A stretch of DNA of 64,000 bases, taken from contig CASESI010000022.1 in NCBI GenBank assembly GCA_949290705.1, positions 58,529 to 122,528 on the forward strand, given 5' to 3'. A program made the position numbers and the translations under genes. The notes under the pieces were generated by a model. That model saw only the letters and a program-made list of their open reading frames with translations, did not search any database and was not told where the DNA came from. This document shows, piece by piece, positions 33,067 to 42,929 of this stretch; the first letter of the stretch is position 1; each line of letters begins with the position of its first letter. The DNA is from an uncultured Holosporaceae bacterium. GTDB taxonomy: Bacteria > Pseudomonadota > Alphaproteobacteria > UBA3830 > CASESI01.

Positions 33067-35327
33067 TAATATCCGTATGGTCTTCTATCATCTTTTTGGC
33101 TACTAATTTTTTGGTTGATTTGAAATTCACCCAAATTCTTTAGATTGAAAGATAAAATAATTCTCGTATCATTATTACAATCCACCTTACGATAAAAAAT
33201 TCTTTCCAATTTTAATTCACACATGAAACATTCGTCTTGATACCTGCACCCGAAATAATGGCTTAATGATTTACAGTTTTTATCCCCAAATTGTTTGCCA
33301 GCAAAAACATCATAACGGGTATTAATTGAGTATCTTGCATCTATGAAAAAAGTTTCAAAGTGTGTTTTATTTTTATTCATGTTATACATATCACCGTTTG
33401 TGATTCCGCCTCTTACAAAAAATTTATCATTAACTAAATTCACAAATATATTATGACGAGTGCATGATTTAAAAGAACTTGCCAATATAACATTATAATT
33501 CAAAGACAAATTTTCGTGTAAATAAATACCTCCACTCACAAATATATCTGATACTTTGTCATTAGAGATTCCTTTATTTGGATCATATTTTGGTTTTTCT
33601 GCAAAAAACATCTGACCAACAAATATGTCAAACAATTTTCTAGCTGATAAGTAATGTTCGTAATTCATTCCAACAATAAATCTGTTTTCTATAAAACAAT
33701 TATTTATATCAGTATTCACGTCATCGTATAACAAATTAGATTTGTTAATTTCAAAATAATCAGAAAATTCATTCGAATATTTTAAATACCCTTCAAAATC
33801 TTTATTAGCCGTAAGTGAAGAAATAAACCTACCTTCTGGAGAAAAAATGCCCATATTGCCATTTTTGTATAATATCTCTATAGGGTATGACATTTTAAAA
33901 GATACCTTTGGGGAGATATTGTTAATTTGGTTTTTCCCATTAATTGTTTGATTTCTGGCATTTATGAGATGTAATAACAAACTTATATTACAATCAAAAA
34001 CCATACCATTTGATGCAACATAATTTTTTATGTAGCTGAGCTTTCCAAATAATTTTCTATCCTTAATTCCACCTTTAAAATCACAATTCATAAAAGACAT
34101 GTAAAGATTTAAATTTCCTCCCAAAACAAATTTATCAAGAGGTTTTGTAATATCAATCTCAGAATATGGAGCGATAAAAGGCGTTTCATAATCCTTATCA
34201 TTCGTCAATGTATTCTGAAAAGTAATCAGTTTTACAATTGCATAGTTATGTTTTGTAAATGTTTCAAATCCAAGATTCGTTTCATAAAAAGATTTCTCGA
34301 AATTTAATTCATTCTCATCTTGATTTGGAATGAACGTATACCTGTTAAAATATGATTTATCTGATAACAGTTTCACATTTGCAAAAACTCTAGAGTTATG
34401 TAACTTATTCCATACATTTAATTTCGCATCAATATGCCCACGAAATCCCCTGCGTTCAATTTTATCTGCAATGCTTTTTTCTTCGTCGGATAAATCATCA
34501 TGCAAATATTTTGTGAGTTTTACGTTATCGGTAATACTGAAGCAAAAATGTATGTCCGCATTTAAGTATTTTTTATTATACTCACCAAAAAATAATCTAT
34601 CAGATTTTGTTGTTAGTGCTAATTTAGCCAATAATTCAGAAGATCTTGAAAGAGCAAACACATATGAATTAATACCTATTACACCAAGTTTTTGAGAAAA
34701 AATTAATTTCGGCGTTAAAAAACCACTTCTTCGTTCTACTTTTGGACTTGGTTGAGTAAACCTTGGGAAAAAGAAAATAGGTGCTCCAAAAAATCTAAAA
34801 ATTGCATTTTTGTAATATATATTCTCTGACGCATGATCATATTTGATCTCATCTGCATCTATTTGCCACACAAGAGGTTTATTAAGATTATCCTTACAAC
34901 TTTCACATGAAGAATATTTTATATATTTCGCCGTAGACACACTCGACAAATCAATCACCGATTCTTTAGCAGCGATTCGTGAGCGGTCGTAAAGCATAAT
35001 ATGGATATTATTGATTTTTCCCCTCTTAAAGGAATCTGCTAAATCCATTTCTTCAGCGTAATATATGTTTCCTCTGTCATCACTTAAATAAACATTCCCT
35101 TTTGCGACAATGGAATTTTTAGACTGATCATACTTAATTTCATCCGCACGAATTTCAAGTAATTTCTCTTTTAAATGTACATTTCCTCGCAAATAAAAAA
35201 CATTACTAACTTTTTCAAATGAATCAGCATTAACAACAGAAATATTTTTGTTTGCCACATCTAACTGAGCTTTTAAATCACTTTCGCACAATAACGCAGC
35301 AAACAAAAATACAATTACCTTTAGCAT
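33063..35327 (-). CDS. lptD: LPS-assembly protein LptD
   Basis: Outer-membrane barrel that inserts LPS, 754 residues. A signal peptide (MLKVIVFLFAALLCESDLKA) is followed by an OstA/LptA-like jellyroll (about 30-150, with repeats such as ADEIKYD), a junction KVERRSGFLTPKL (about 200), and a long beta-barrel. Two cysteines in SSCESC near residue 142 and two in CRYQDECFMC near 720 could form the interdomain disulfides known for LptD. Its presence implies an LPS outer membrane, unlike some reduced Rickettsiales relatives that lost LPS. Confidence 0.93.
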   Translation of the reverse strand: MLKVIVFLFAALLCESDLKAQLDVANKNISVVNADSFEKVSNVFYLRGNVHLKEKLLEIRADEIKYDQSKNSIVAKGNVYLSDDRGNIYYAEEMDLADSFKRGKINNIHIMLYDRSRIAAKESVIDLSSVSTAKYIKYSSCESCKDNLNKPLVWQIDADEIKYDHASENIYYKNAIFRFFGAPIFFFPRFTQPSPKVERRSGFLTPKLIFSQKLGVIGINSYVFALSRSSELLAKLALTTKSDRLFFGEYNKKYLNADIHFCFSITDNVKLTKYLHDDLSDEEKSIADKIERRGFRGHIDAKLNVWNKLHNSRVFANVKLLSDKSYFNRYTFIPNQDENELNFEKSFYETNLGFETFTKHNYAIVKLITFQNTLTNDKDYETPFIAPYSEIDITKPLDKFVLGGNLNLYMSFMNCDFKGGIKDRKLFGKLSYIKNYVASNGMVFDCNISLLLHLINARNQTINGKNQINNISPKVSFKMSYPIEILYKNGNMGIFSPEGRFISSLTANKDFEGYLKYSNEFSDYFEINKSNLLYDDVNTDINNCFIENRFIVGMNYEHYLSARKLFDIFVGQMFFAEKPKYDPNKGISNDKVSDIFVSGGIYLHENLSLNYNVILASSFKSCTRHNIFVNLVNDKFFVRGGITNGDMYNMNKNKTHFETFFIDARYSINTRYDVFAGKQFGDKNCKSLSHYFGCRYQDECFMCELKLERIFYRKVDCNNDTRIILSFNLKNLGEFQINQKISSQKDDRRPYGYY

Positions 35328-35381
35328 AATTCCATATTTTATAATAACATGTTAGAATTCTGTAATAAAAATTAGGAAATC

Positions 35382-36251
35382 ATGGAAGAAAAAAGAAAAC
35401 CTGCTTGGTTAAAAGTCGAACAACCTACCAATCTTGATAAAATTCACTCTCTAATGAAAAGCAAGCGCTTACATACTGTGTGTGAAGAAGCCGCATGCCC
35501 TAATATAGGGAAATGCTGGAACAACAATCATGCAGCATTCATAATTATGGGAAACATTTGTACAAGAAATTGTGCGTATTGCAATGTCCAGACCGGGAAA
35601 CCTCTACCTCTTGACCCATCTGAACCTATGAATGTTGCTGAGGCTGTAAAAAATATGGGACTATTTCACGTTGTAATTACAACTGTAACACGTGATGACT
35701 TGCCGGATCAAGGTGCAGAGCATTTTGCAAAAACTGTTGAAGCTATACGAAAATTATCTCCGAAAACTTCAATAGAAGTTTTGTGTCAGGATTTTTTGAA
35801 AAATAATGATGATGCAATTATTTTAATAAAGTCCAAACCTGATGTTTTTAACCATAATATCGAAACAGTATCTAGGCTTTTCAACAAGGCCCGAAGAGGT
35901 GCAAATTATTATAACTCCCTACGCTTATTAGAAATGGCAAAACGCATAGATCCTAATATGTATACAAAATCTGGAATGATGGTTGGACTTGGAGAAACTG
36001 ATCATGAAATTTTCAATACTATGGATGATTTGTTACAAGCAAAAGTAGATTTTCTAACGATAGGACAATATTTAAGACCCTCAGAGCATCATATTCCTAT
36101 TGATAGATATGTTACCCCAGAGGAATTTGAAAAATATAAAAAAGTTGCAGAAGAAAAAGGGTTTAAACTTGTATCTAGTTCTCCTTTCACAAGATCTTCC
36201 TTCTTCGCTGGAGAAGATTTTATTAAATTACAGAATATATCAAACAAATAA
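35382..36251 (+). CDS. lipA: Lipoyl synthase
   Basis: Radical SAM enzyme that inserts two sulfurs into octanoyl groups on E2 and GcvH proteins; 289 residues. The auxiliary cluster motif CEEAACPNIGKC (about 35-46) and radical SAM motif CTRNCAYC (about 61-68) are complete, and the C-terminal RSSF serine that binds the auxiliary cluster is present (FTRSSFFAGE). AGGA lies before the ATG. It has a compact N terminus compared with E. coli LipA. lipB is not adjacent. Confidence 0.96.
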   Translation: MEEKRKPAWLKVEQPTNLDKIHSLMKSKRLHTVCEEAACPNIGKCWNNNHAAFIIMGNICTRNCAYCNVQTGKPLPLDPSEPMNVAEAVKNMGLFHVVITTVTRDDLPDQGAEHFAKTVEAIRKLSPKTSIEVLCQDFLKNNDDAIILIKSKPDVFNHNIETVSRLFNKARRGANYYNSLRLLEMAKRIDPNMYTKSGMMVGLGETDHEIFNTMDDLLQAKVDFLTIGQYLRPSEHHIPIDRYVTPEEFEKYKKVAEEKGFKLVSSSPFTRSSFFAGEDFIKLQNISNK

Positions 36252-36299
36252 ATTGTTTTATTTTCTATTTTTGCTAAAATTTTAGTAATTTTCAAAGTA

Positions 36300-36779
36300 A
36301 TGATGCAAAAATTTATCTTTTTATTCGCAATTTATATGTCTTTTTCCCAAATACAATTTTGCAAAGGATCGAATAACAGTTTCGACATTTCTATAGGAGA
36401 ATCATTTGAATTCGCTCCAATAACTCCATCTCCAGAAAATACTAATAAAGAAACACCTTACCTCACACCAATTGGACAAAGATATTCTGATTACCACGAC
36501 CAAGAGTGTATGGCATTTTATATTTTGGAAAACCTTGATAAATTACAACAAGAAAATGAAACCACACAGAAAAAAAGCAACAATACTATATCATCGGATG
36601 AAGATATTACTGGGACGAGGCCAGCTGTATCCCCAAGACATTTTCAAGAAAACTCTCATGAGCAAATTATTATCATAAAAAGACTACAAAACACCGTAAA
36701 CATTCCAGAAGAACCCATAGACACTTGTTGGACAAGTTTTCGAAAAAAAATTAAACTTCTTCTTCATTTGAAATCGTGA
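36300..36779 (+). CDS. Secreted protein of unknown function
   Basis: 159 residues with a signal peptide (MMQKFIFLFAIYMSFSQIQF, cleavage near 22). The mature part is polar and Glu/Thr/Asn-rich, probably disordered, with a basic end (RKKIKLLLHLKS). No family known. The last 29 bases overlap dnaX on the opposite strand. Starts at 36300 or 36303 cannot be told apart; no strong ribosome binding site is seen. Confidence 0.6.
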   Translation: MMQKFIFLFAIYMSFSQIQFCKGSNNSFDISIGESFEFAPITPSPENTNKETPYLTPIGQRYSDYHDQECMAFYILENLDKLQQENETTQKKSNNTISSDEDITGTRPAVSPRHFQENSHEQIIIIKRLQNTVNIPEEPIDTCWTSFRKKIKLLLHLKS

Positions 36780-38235
36780 AAAGCCCTCTCATGTTCGATA
36801 TCAAATCTTTATCGAAAGCATCTTTATCCTTCCAATGAACCTTCAAAGGATTCAGCATCCTTTCAATTTTCAGTTTAACAGAATCAGTAAGTTTTTCGCT
36901 TTCCCCAATATATACATCGTTTTTTTCTATCTTTTGAATTTCACATGATGATTTAAAATATCCGTAAATCATAGTATCGCTTTCAAGGATTTTTATTATC
37001 TCTTCATTCGTGTATTTGTGTGTTGTTTCATCTTTATTAGGTTTTGCAATAATATCATCTGAATCTTTCGTAGAAATATTAGGAAGTGGTGCCTTATGAA
37101 CCGAAGCCTCTGGATATTTCTCCATCAGCGTTCCAATATCTGGAATCTTTATAGAATAACACAACCTGAAGATTATAACCTCAGAGGTAATCATTTTATT
37201 TTGAGAAAAAGTTAATTCATCAAGTCCTTTTATTATTATCTGCCACATATTATTCAAGTCAAATACTGAAGTTTTTGGCGACAACTTGTTTAGCATATCA
37301 GTTTCAACATCTGAAAATTTTGTATCGGAAATGGAAGGAATCGAAAACTTCAAGCACATCAAATAATGTAACACTTCCAAAACTGAAAGCCAAAATTCTT
37401 TGAATGATGAAATTTTTTCATAAACTTTCCGAATTAATGCAATTGACTCTTTCAAATTCCCATCAATCAAAAAATTTAAAAGATCAATGATAAGCTGATT
37501 ATCAACAATTGAAAGAAAAATTTTTACATCTTCAACGCGAATTGGATAGTCCAGGTTTGAAACTAAACTTAAACTAGAAATCGCGTCTCTCATAGATCCT
37601 GAAGATTGTCTCGCAATTATTCTAATTGAGTCATCATCAATTTCTATATTTTCTTTATCAGCAATATTTCGTAAGCATTTAAAAACTTCACATTCTGTAA
37701 TTTTTCGCAGATCAAATCTTAAACACCTTGATAAAATCGTCTCAGGAACCTTTTGAATATCAGTTGTTGCAAAAATAAATTTCACATGCAAAGGAGGTTC
37801 TTCCAATGTTTTCAATATTGCATTAAAAGCACTTTTTGAAAGCATATGTACCTCATCTATGATGTAAACTTTATATTTCGAAACGACAGGTTTATATTTA
37901 CATGAATCAATAATCTCACGCATATCATCAACACTCGTATTGCTTGCAGCATCGATCTCTATCACATCAATACTTTGCCCATTCAAAATTGCTTTGCAAG
38001 ATTGACATTGATCACAAGGAGATAAAGTATCTCTATTTAAATTTTCACAGTTGATCGTCTTTGCAATAATCCTTGCAAGAGAAGTTTTTCCTGTTCCCCT
38101 GATTCCCGTAAAAATAATTGCACTTCCAAGTTTTTCACGTAAGATTGCATTTTTCAAAATCTTGACTGTTATATCTTGTCCTATTACATCGTTTAAACTT
38201 TGAGGTCTGTACTTTACAGCAAATTGTTGATTCAT
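36751..38235 (-). CDS. dnaX: DNA polymerase III subunit gamma/tau
   Basis: Clamp-loader ATPase, 494 residues. The AAA+ module has GIRGTGKTSLAR (near 44), a zinc site CDQCQSC (near 78), VIEIDAASN, VYIIDEVHMLS (Walker B near 123) and the arginine-finger SRC in ILSRCLRFD. Domain III follows, then a short tau-like end. The only cue of the shorter gamma form would be a slippery A-run; I see none that is convincing. The gene ends antisense to the small secreted gene. Confidence 0.95.
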   Translation of the reverse strand: MNQQFAVKYRPQSLNDVIGQDITVKILKNAILREKLGSAIIFTGIRGTGKTSLARIIAKTINCENLNRDTLSPCDQCQSCKAILNGQSIDVIEIDAASNTSVDDMREIIDSCKYKPVVSKYKVYIIDEVHMLSKSAFNAILKTLEEPPLHVKFIFATTDIQKVPETILSRCLRFDLRKITECEVFKCLRNIADKENIEIDDDSIRIIARQSSGSMRDAISSLSLVSNLDYPIRVEDVKIFLSIVDNQLIIDLLNFLIDGNLKESIALIRKVYEKISSFKEFWLSVLEVLHYLMCLKFSIPSISDTKFSDVETDMLNKLSPKTSVFDLNNMWQIIIKGLDELTFSQNKMITSEVIIFRLCYSIKIPDIGTLMEKYPEASVHKAPLPNISTKDSDDIIAKPNKDETTHKYTNEEIIKILESDTMIYGYFKSSCEIQKIEKNDVYIGESEKLTDSVKLKIERMLNPLKVHWKDKDAFDKDLISNMRGLFTISNEEEV

Positions 38236-38286
38236 AGTAATATTATAGTATAATCTTCAAATAACTTTTAGAAGAATTTTGGATTT

Positions 38287-39297
38287 ATGAATTTAGAAAA
38301 AAAAATTTTAAAACCAATTTTGATTGGTAATATAGAATTAAAAACTCCAATAATTCTTGCTCCTATGGCTGGGGTAACTGACCTTCCTTTTCGAAATATC
38401 GTAAAAAAATTTGGAAACTTCTTGACATGTTCTGAAATGATATCTTCTGAAGCTATATTTAGAAGAAATAAAAAAACCATTCACATGATCCCATCCTCAA
38501 TAAATGGAATAAAATACGTGCAAATATTTGGTGCAAATCCTGAATCCATGTATGAAGCTGCAAAATTCAACGAAGATTATGGAGCAGATATGCTTGATAT
38601 AAACATGGGATGCCCTGTGAAGAAAGTAACAAACACTTACGCAGGCTCCGCATTGATGAAAGATGAAAAACTCGCAAGGAACATAATTCACGCCGTCAGA
38701 TCAGCAACGAATTTACACGTTACATTAAAAATTAGACTTGGTTGGGATCATGATCATAAAAATTGCGCTACAATTGCAAAAATTGCGGAAGACGAAGGAA
38801 TAAATATGATCACCGTCCACGGAAGAACAAGATCCGATCTATATTCCGGCAATGCTGATTGGGATATGATTCGAAATGTGAAAAATGCGGTTAAGATCCC
38901 TGTCATTTGTAACGGAGATATTGTTTCTATAGAATCCGCCGAAATAGCATTAGAAAAGTCATCAGCAGATGGAATTATGATAGGAAGAGGCGCACTTGGG
39001 AAACCTTGGTTTTTAAGAGAACTATACAATCATTTCAACTCCAAAAATGATACAGACCTCGATGAGTTTTTGCCTATACCAACTTCCGAAGAAGAAAAAT
39101 TAAAAATTATTTTAGAACATTTAAAATCTACGATTAAGCATTATGGAGAAACAACCGGAACATCAAACTTCAAGAAGCATGGAGCTTGGTATATAAAAAA
39201 TGGAAAAAATTCAAGTGCAATCAGGACAGAAATCAACCAAGCGAAAAACTCCGATGATATAAAAAGAGCAATTGAAAAATTTTTCTCCTATATATAA
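38287..39297 (+). CDS. dusB: tRNA-dihydrouridine synthase DusB
   Basis: FMN enzyme that reduces uridine in the tRNA D-loop; 336 residues. Motifs: LAPMAGVTDLPFR (FMN site, about 24-36), DINMGCPVKKVT with the catalytic Cys (near 105), KIRLGWDHDH, VHGRTRSDLYSG, and ICNGDIVS plus MIGRGALGKPW near 235-250. It is divergent from dnaX with a 51-base gap. The common NtrBC neighbourhood of alphaproteobacterial dusB (nifR3) is not kept here. Confidence 0.93.
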   Translation: MNLEKKILKPILIGNIELKTPIILAPMAGVTDLPFRNIVKKFGNFLTCSEMISSEAIFRRNKKTIHMIPSSINGIKYVQIFGANPESMYEAAKFNEDYGADMLDINMGCPVKKVTNTYAGSALMKDEKLARNIIHAVRSATNLHVTLKIRLGWDHDHKNCATIAKIAEDEGINMITVHGRTRSDLYSGNADWDMIRNVKNAVKIPVICNGDIVSIESAEIALEKSSADGIMIGRGALGKPWFLRELYNHFNSKNDTDLDEFLPIPTSEEEKLKIILEHLKSTIKHYGETTGTSNFKKHGAWYIKNGKNSSAIRTEINQAKNSDDIKRAIEKFFSYI

Positions 39298-39298
39298 T

Positions 39299-40519
39299 TT
39301 ATTTTGTAATAATTACTTCCGAAATTTTCGATGCTAACAATTTTTCCTTCATTCTCATGACATCGTCTTTTGTAACTGAATTAATTGCTTGTAAAATTTC
39401 ATCTCTGTTCCTTATTCTATCAATGATAAACAATTGATTTGCCATCCTCTCCGCAACAGAAAATGGATTTTCATCCGCCATTAAAAATGAAGCTTTCATC
39501 TGATTTTTAGCACGCAACATTTCTTCATCCGTAATATCAAATGTTTTTAATTCATTCAAAGAGGTTTCAATTGCATCCTTATATTTGTCGTGGGAAGTTC
39601 CAACATAAATTCCGAAAACACCTGTATCACGATAATTAGAGAGAAAACTATATACAGAATATGCAAACCCCATATTTTCACGAATTTCTTGAAAAAGCTT
39701 CGATGACATACCTCCTCCAAAAATTGAAGAAAATGCCAAGAGAGGATAGTAATCTTCATCCTCTCTTTTAACACCTTCGAATCCAATCAATACCTGAGAT
39801 TGTTCAAGTTCTTTTCTTTTTTCTATAAAATTATCTGGATTAAAAAATCCTTTCTCGGAAATAATCACATCATGTCTACTCTCAATATGTCTTGTAAAAT
39901 ATTTTTCGACATAGTTTAACAACGTAGCATGATCACAATTTCCAGCCGAGGAAATAATAAGTTTCTTATTAGAAAAATAATTTGATAAATATTTATACAA
40001 ATCATCAGTTGTAATAGATTTTACAACCTCTGAATTTCCAAGTACCGTTTGGCCAAGCTTTTGATGACAAAAACAATGCGAATGAAAATAATCAAAAACT
40101 ATATCTGCAGGATTATCATATGTTTGGCTTATTTCCTGTAAAACAACTTGTTTTTCTTTTTCAATGTCAGTAAAAATACTATTCAAAAGCATATCAGACA
40201 AAAGTTCAAGCCCGAGTGCAACATCATCTTTCAGGACCTTTACATAAAATGCCGTAGTTTCACTGGTTGTGTATGCATTCATATACCCGCCAACATTTTC
40301 AATTTCTTCTACAATTTTTTTTGCTGTCCTAGTTTTTGTTCCTTTGAAAACCATATGCTCTAAGAAGTGAGAAATTCCATTATTAGTTGTATTTTCATAC
40401 CTTGCACCTATATCAACCCATATTCCGATTGATACACTCTCTACATTATCTATTGAACAGCTTGCAACTCTGATATTATTTTTTAAATTAGTAATATTGT
40501 ACTTCATGGAATGTATCAT
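39299..40519 (-). CDS. M16 family zinc peptidase (mitochondrial processing peptidase-like)
   Basis: 406 residues. The inverted zinc motif HFLEH (about 49-53) with downstream Glu in KEKQVVLQEI marks an active M16 subunit, and the C-terminal half has the family's second domain (GGGMSSKLFQEIRENMGFAYSV). Alphaproteobacteria carry these as relatives of mitochondrial MPP. It may degrade signal or other short peptides. The first ATG at 40519 and one at 40507 are both possible starts; neither has a clear ribosome binding site. Confidence 0.9.
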   Translation of the reverse strand: MIHSMKYNITNLKNNIRVASCSIDNVESVSIGIWVDIGARYENTTNNGISHFLEHMVFKGTKTRTAKKIVEEIENVGGYMNAYTTSETTAFYVKVLKDDVALGLELLSDMLLNSIFTDIEKEKQVVLQEISQTYDNPADIVFDYFHSHCFCHQKLGQTVLGNSEVVKSITTDDLYKYLSNYFSNKKLIISSAGNCDHATLLNYVEKYFTRHIESRHDVIISEKGFFNPDNFIEKRKELEQSQVLIGFEGVKREDEDYYPLLAFSSIFGGGMSSKLFQEIRENMGFAYSVYSFLSNYRDTGVFGIYVGTSHDKYKDAIETSLNELKTFDITDEEMLRAKNQMKASFLMADENPFSVAERMANQLFIIDRIRNRDEILQAINSVTKDDVMRMKEKLLASKISEVIITK

Positions 40520-40579
40520 ACATCATATCTACCATTCATGTAACTGTATATTTTTGTTGGACTGTACTATAATGAAATC

Positions 40580-41845
40580 ATGATTCAGACTTCGTTATTC
40601 AAAACTGAAAATGATATACCACTTGCAGAAAGATTGCGACCAAATGATTTTGACGGTCTTGTTGGAAATGAAGATTGTAGTAAATATAAAAACAGAGTTC
40701 AATCAATGATCCTTTGGGGGCCTCCTGGATCAGGTAAGACATCCTTTGCAAAAATTATGGCAAAGAATTCCAAATTGCATACGGTATCGTTATCTGCAGT
40801 GATGAGCGGATCTCAACAATTCAAAGAAATTTTTGACGAAGCAGCAAGAGGAATGAAGATACTAATTCTTGTTGACGAAATTCACCATCTTAACAAATCT
40901 CAACAAGACCTATTTCTACCTCATATCGAAAATGGAAATATAGTATTAATTGGAACAACAACCGAAAACCCATCATTTGAATTACGGCCAGCTTTGCTTT
41001 CAAGATGTCAAGTTATTGTTTTTAAAAGACTCCCTGATGAAGCATTAATGAAACTTTTGGAAAAAGCCGAAAATCTGATGAATCAAAAATTACCGCTTTC
41101 TGAAGAAAATAAATTAATACTTTGTAAAATGTCGGATGGGGATGGAAGATATCTTTTGAATATGGCCGAAAATATTTTTCAAGCAAAACCAGACCACGAA
41201 CTTAATCTGAACGAACTTGAAAATATTATCAGCAAACGTAGTGCGATTTATGATAAAAACACTGAGGAGCATTATAACCTTATCAGTGCTTTACATAAAT
41301 CAATGAGAGGATCTGATGTAGATGCTGCACTTTATTGGTATCAAAGAATGCTTATTGGTGGAGAAAATCCAAAATATATAATAAGACGGGTAATTAGATT
41401 TGCTGTCGAGGATGTTGGTATGGCTGACCCAAATGCTTTACTACAAGCAACCTCTGCTGAGCAAGCATATGATTTACTTGGAAGTCCAGAAGGCGATCTC
41501 GCAGTTGCGCAGGCAATCGTTTATTGTGCGACAGCTCCAAAATCGAACGCAGTATATGTTGCTTTTAATGAATCAAAAAAATTCGCAAGTACAAATGGAT
41601 CATTAATGCCACCAAAACATATCTTGAATGCACCAACAAAATTGATGAAGGAATTAGGGTATTTAGAGGGATACATTTATGATCCTGATACGAAAGATGG
41701 ATTTTCTGGACAAAATTATTTTCCTGACAAGATTTCAAGGCAGGAATTTTACAGACCATTCGCAAAAGGATTCGAACGAGAAATAATCAAAAGACTCGAA
41801 TATTGGAAAAAATTAAGAAAAATAAAAAACAAAAGTAAAATATAA
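40580..41845 (+). CDS. rarA: Replication-associated recombination protein RarA (MgsA)
   Basis: AAA+ ATPase acting at stalled replication forks, 421 residues. ERLRPNDFDGLVG opens the conserved N terminus, with WGPPGSGKTSFAK (Walker A near 50), LVDEIHHLN (Walker B near 100), and the tetramerisation region RGSDVDAALYWYQRMLIGGENPKYIIRRVIRFAVEDVG near 240-275. The C-terminal domain ends basic. Divergent from the M16 gene, 60 bases apart. Confidence 0.95.
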   Translation: MIQTSLFKTENDIPLAERLRPNDFDGLVGNEDCSKYKNRVQSMILWGPPGSGKTSFAKIMAKNSKLHTVSLSAVMSGSQQFKEIFDEAARGMKILILVDEIHHLNKSQQDLFLPHIENGNIVLIGTTTENPSFELRPALLSRCQVIVFKRLPDEALMKLLEKAENLMNQKLPLSEENKLILCKMSDGDGRYLLNMAENIFQAKPDHELNLNELENIISKRSAIYDKNTEEHYNLISALHKSMRGSDVDAALYWYQRMLIGGENPKYIIRRVIRFAVEDVGMADPNALLQATSAEQAYDLLGSPEGDLAVAQAIVYCATAPKSNAVYVAFNESKKFASTNGSLMPPKHILNAPTKLMKELGYLEGYIYDPDTKDGFSGQNYFPDKISRQEFYRPFAKGFEREIIKRLEYWKKLRKIKNKSKI

Positions 41846-41850
41846 AAAAC

Positions 41851-42828
41851 TTAACTTGCTGGCCTTACAATTTCCTCAGCATTAATAGGCCTCCTTTCAA
41901 ACCTTATCTCTGTGCCTTTTTCATTCATACGCTTGATTGCAGCTGCAGCAATCAGATTACTAATTAAAGTCTTAAGCTCATCGGCACGTAGTTGTTGATA
42001 TGCGATTTTTGCAACAGCCTCTTTTGGAAGTTGTAATGCCCTCTCATCAGCAATTTTTATAACATAGTAATCAGATCCAGCTTTCACAGGTTCTGTTGTA
42101 AACTTTCCATTCTCCAAAGAATTGATTGCTACACTAATTTCTTCTGGCAACATTGGCATCTTCTCCATAACAGGCATATATGCGCCCTTTGCAGCTTGCT
42201 CTTTTGCAGCATCATTTGGAAGTACAGAGTACTGTTTTGCAGTTACAACAAAATCCTTCCCAGCCGCCAAATCAGCAATAGCCTTCTTAGCATTTTCTTC
42301 ACTATTTGTAACAATGAAGCATACCTTTTTCTCTTTTTTCTTTTTCAACTCTGGTTCAATCTGAGAAATTTTTGCAATTACATTACCTTGCTGAATCCTA
42401 TCCCTTAAAAACTTTTGGATATAGAACGTAACCATCAAAGATTCTTTGTATTTTTGCAAAGCTGCACGAAATTCTTTATCCCGCTCCACGTGTGTCTTTT
42501 CAGCTTGCTCGCGAAAAAGTATATTTGCAATCAACATATTCTCGACATATCTCTTATAGCTAGCGATTTGATCTTGTGACATCTTTGACATTTCTTGTGG
42601 CGGAACAGCTTGAGCAAAAACTCTAACAATTTCTGAATGACGAATTGTCTTGCCATTCACAACAAATTCTACATAATCTGCAGCATCATCTTTGGAATCA
42701 TCTTTAGATTCCGCTGCACTACTCTTTGATGTATCATTTGACGCATCTTTTGTTTCATTAGCAGCAGCCATGACCGATGCACAAAACACCCCTGATGCAA
42801 TAAGATATTTCAGATTCTTAATACTCAT
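41851..42828 (-). CDS. Periplasmic parvulin-type peptidyl-prolyl isomerase
   Basis: 325 residues: signal peptide (MSIKNLKYLIASGVFCASVMA), an acidic Ser/Asp-rich linker (about 25-50), a SurA/PrsA-like chaperone region with FVVNGKTIRHSEI, and a PpiC domain (about 165-270, with AAGKDFVVTAKQYSV and AKGAYMPVM). It assists folding of exported proteins. It is divergent from secA, a pairing I know from other alphaproteobacteria and one that makes sense as export and folding act in sequence. Confidence 0.88.
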   Translation of the reverse strand: MSIKNLKYLIASGVFCASVMAAANETKDASNDTSKSSAAESKDDSKDDAADYVEFVVNGKTIRHSEIVRVFAQAVPPQEMSKMSQDQIASYKRYVENMLIANILFREQAEKTHVERDKEFRAALQKYKESLMVTFYIQKFLRDRIQQGNVIAKISQIEPELKKKKEKKVCFIVTNSEENAKKAIADLAAGKDFVVTAKQYSVLPNDAAKEQAAKGAYMPVMEKMPMLPEEISVAINSLENGKFTTEPVKAGSDYYVIKIADERALQLPKEAVAKIAYQQLRADELKTLISNLIAAAAIKRMNEKGTEIRFERRPINAEEIVRPAS

Positions 42829-42929
42829 ATATAACTTTAACTCCTAAAAAAAATAATCTATAATAAAATATTATACAATATATTAATAAATATATAATAA
42901 GATAATTTAAAATTCTAAGGAATACAGAT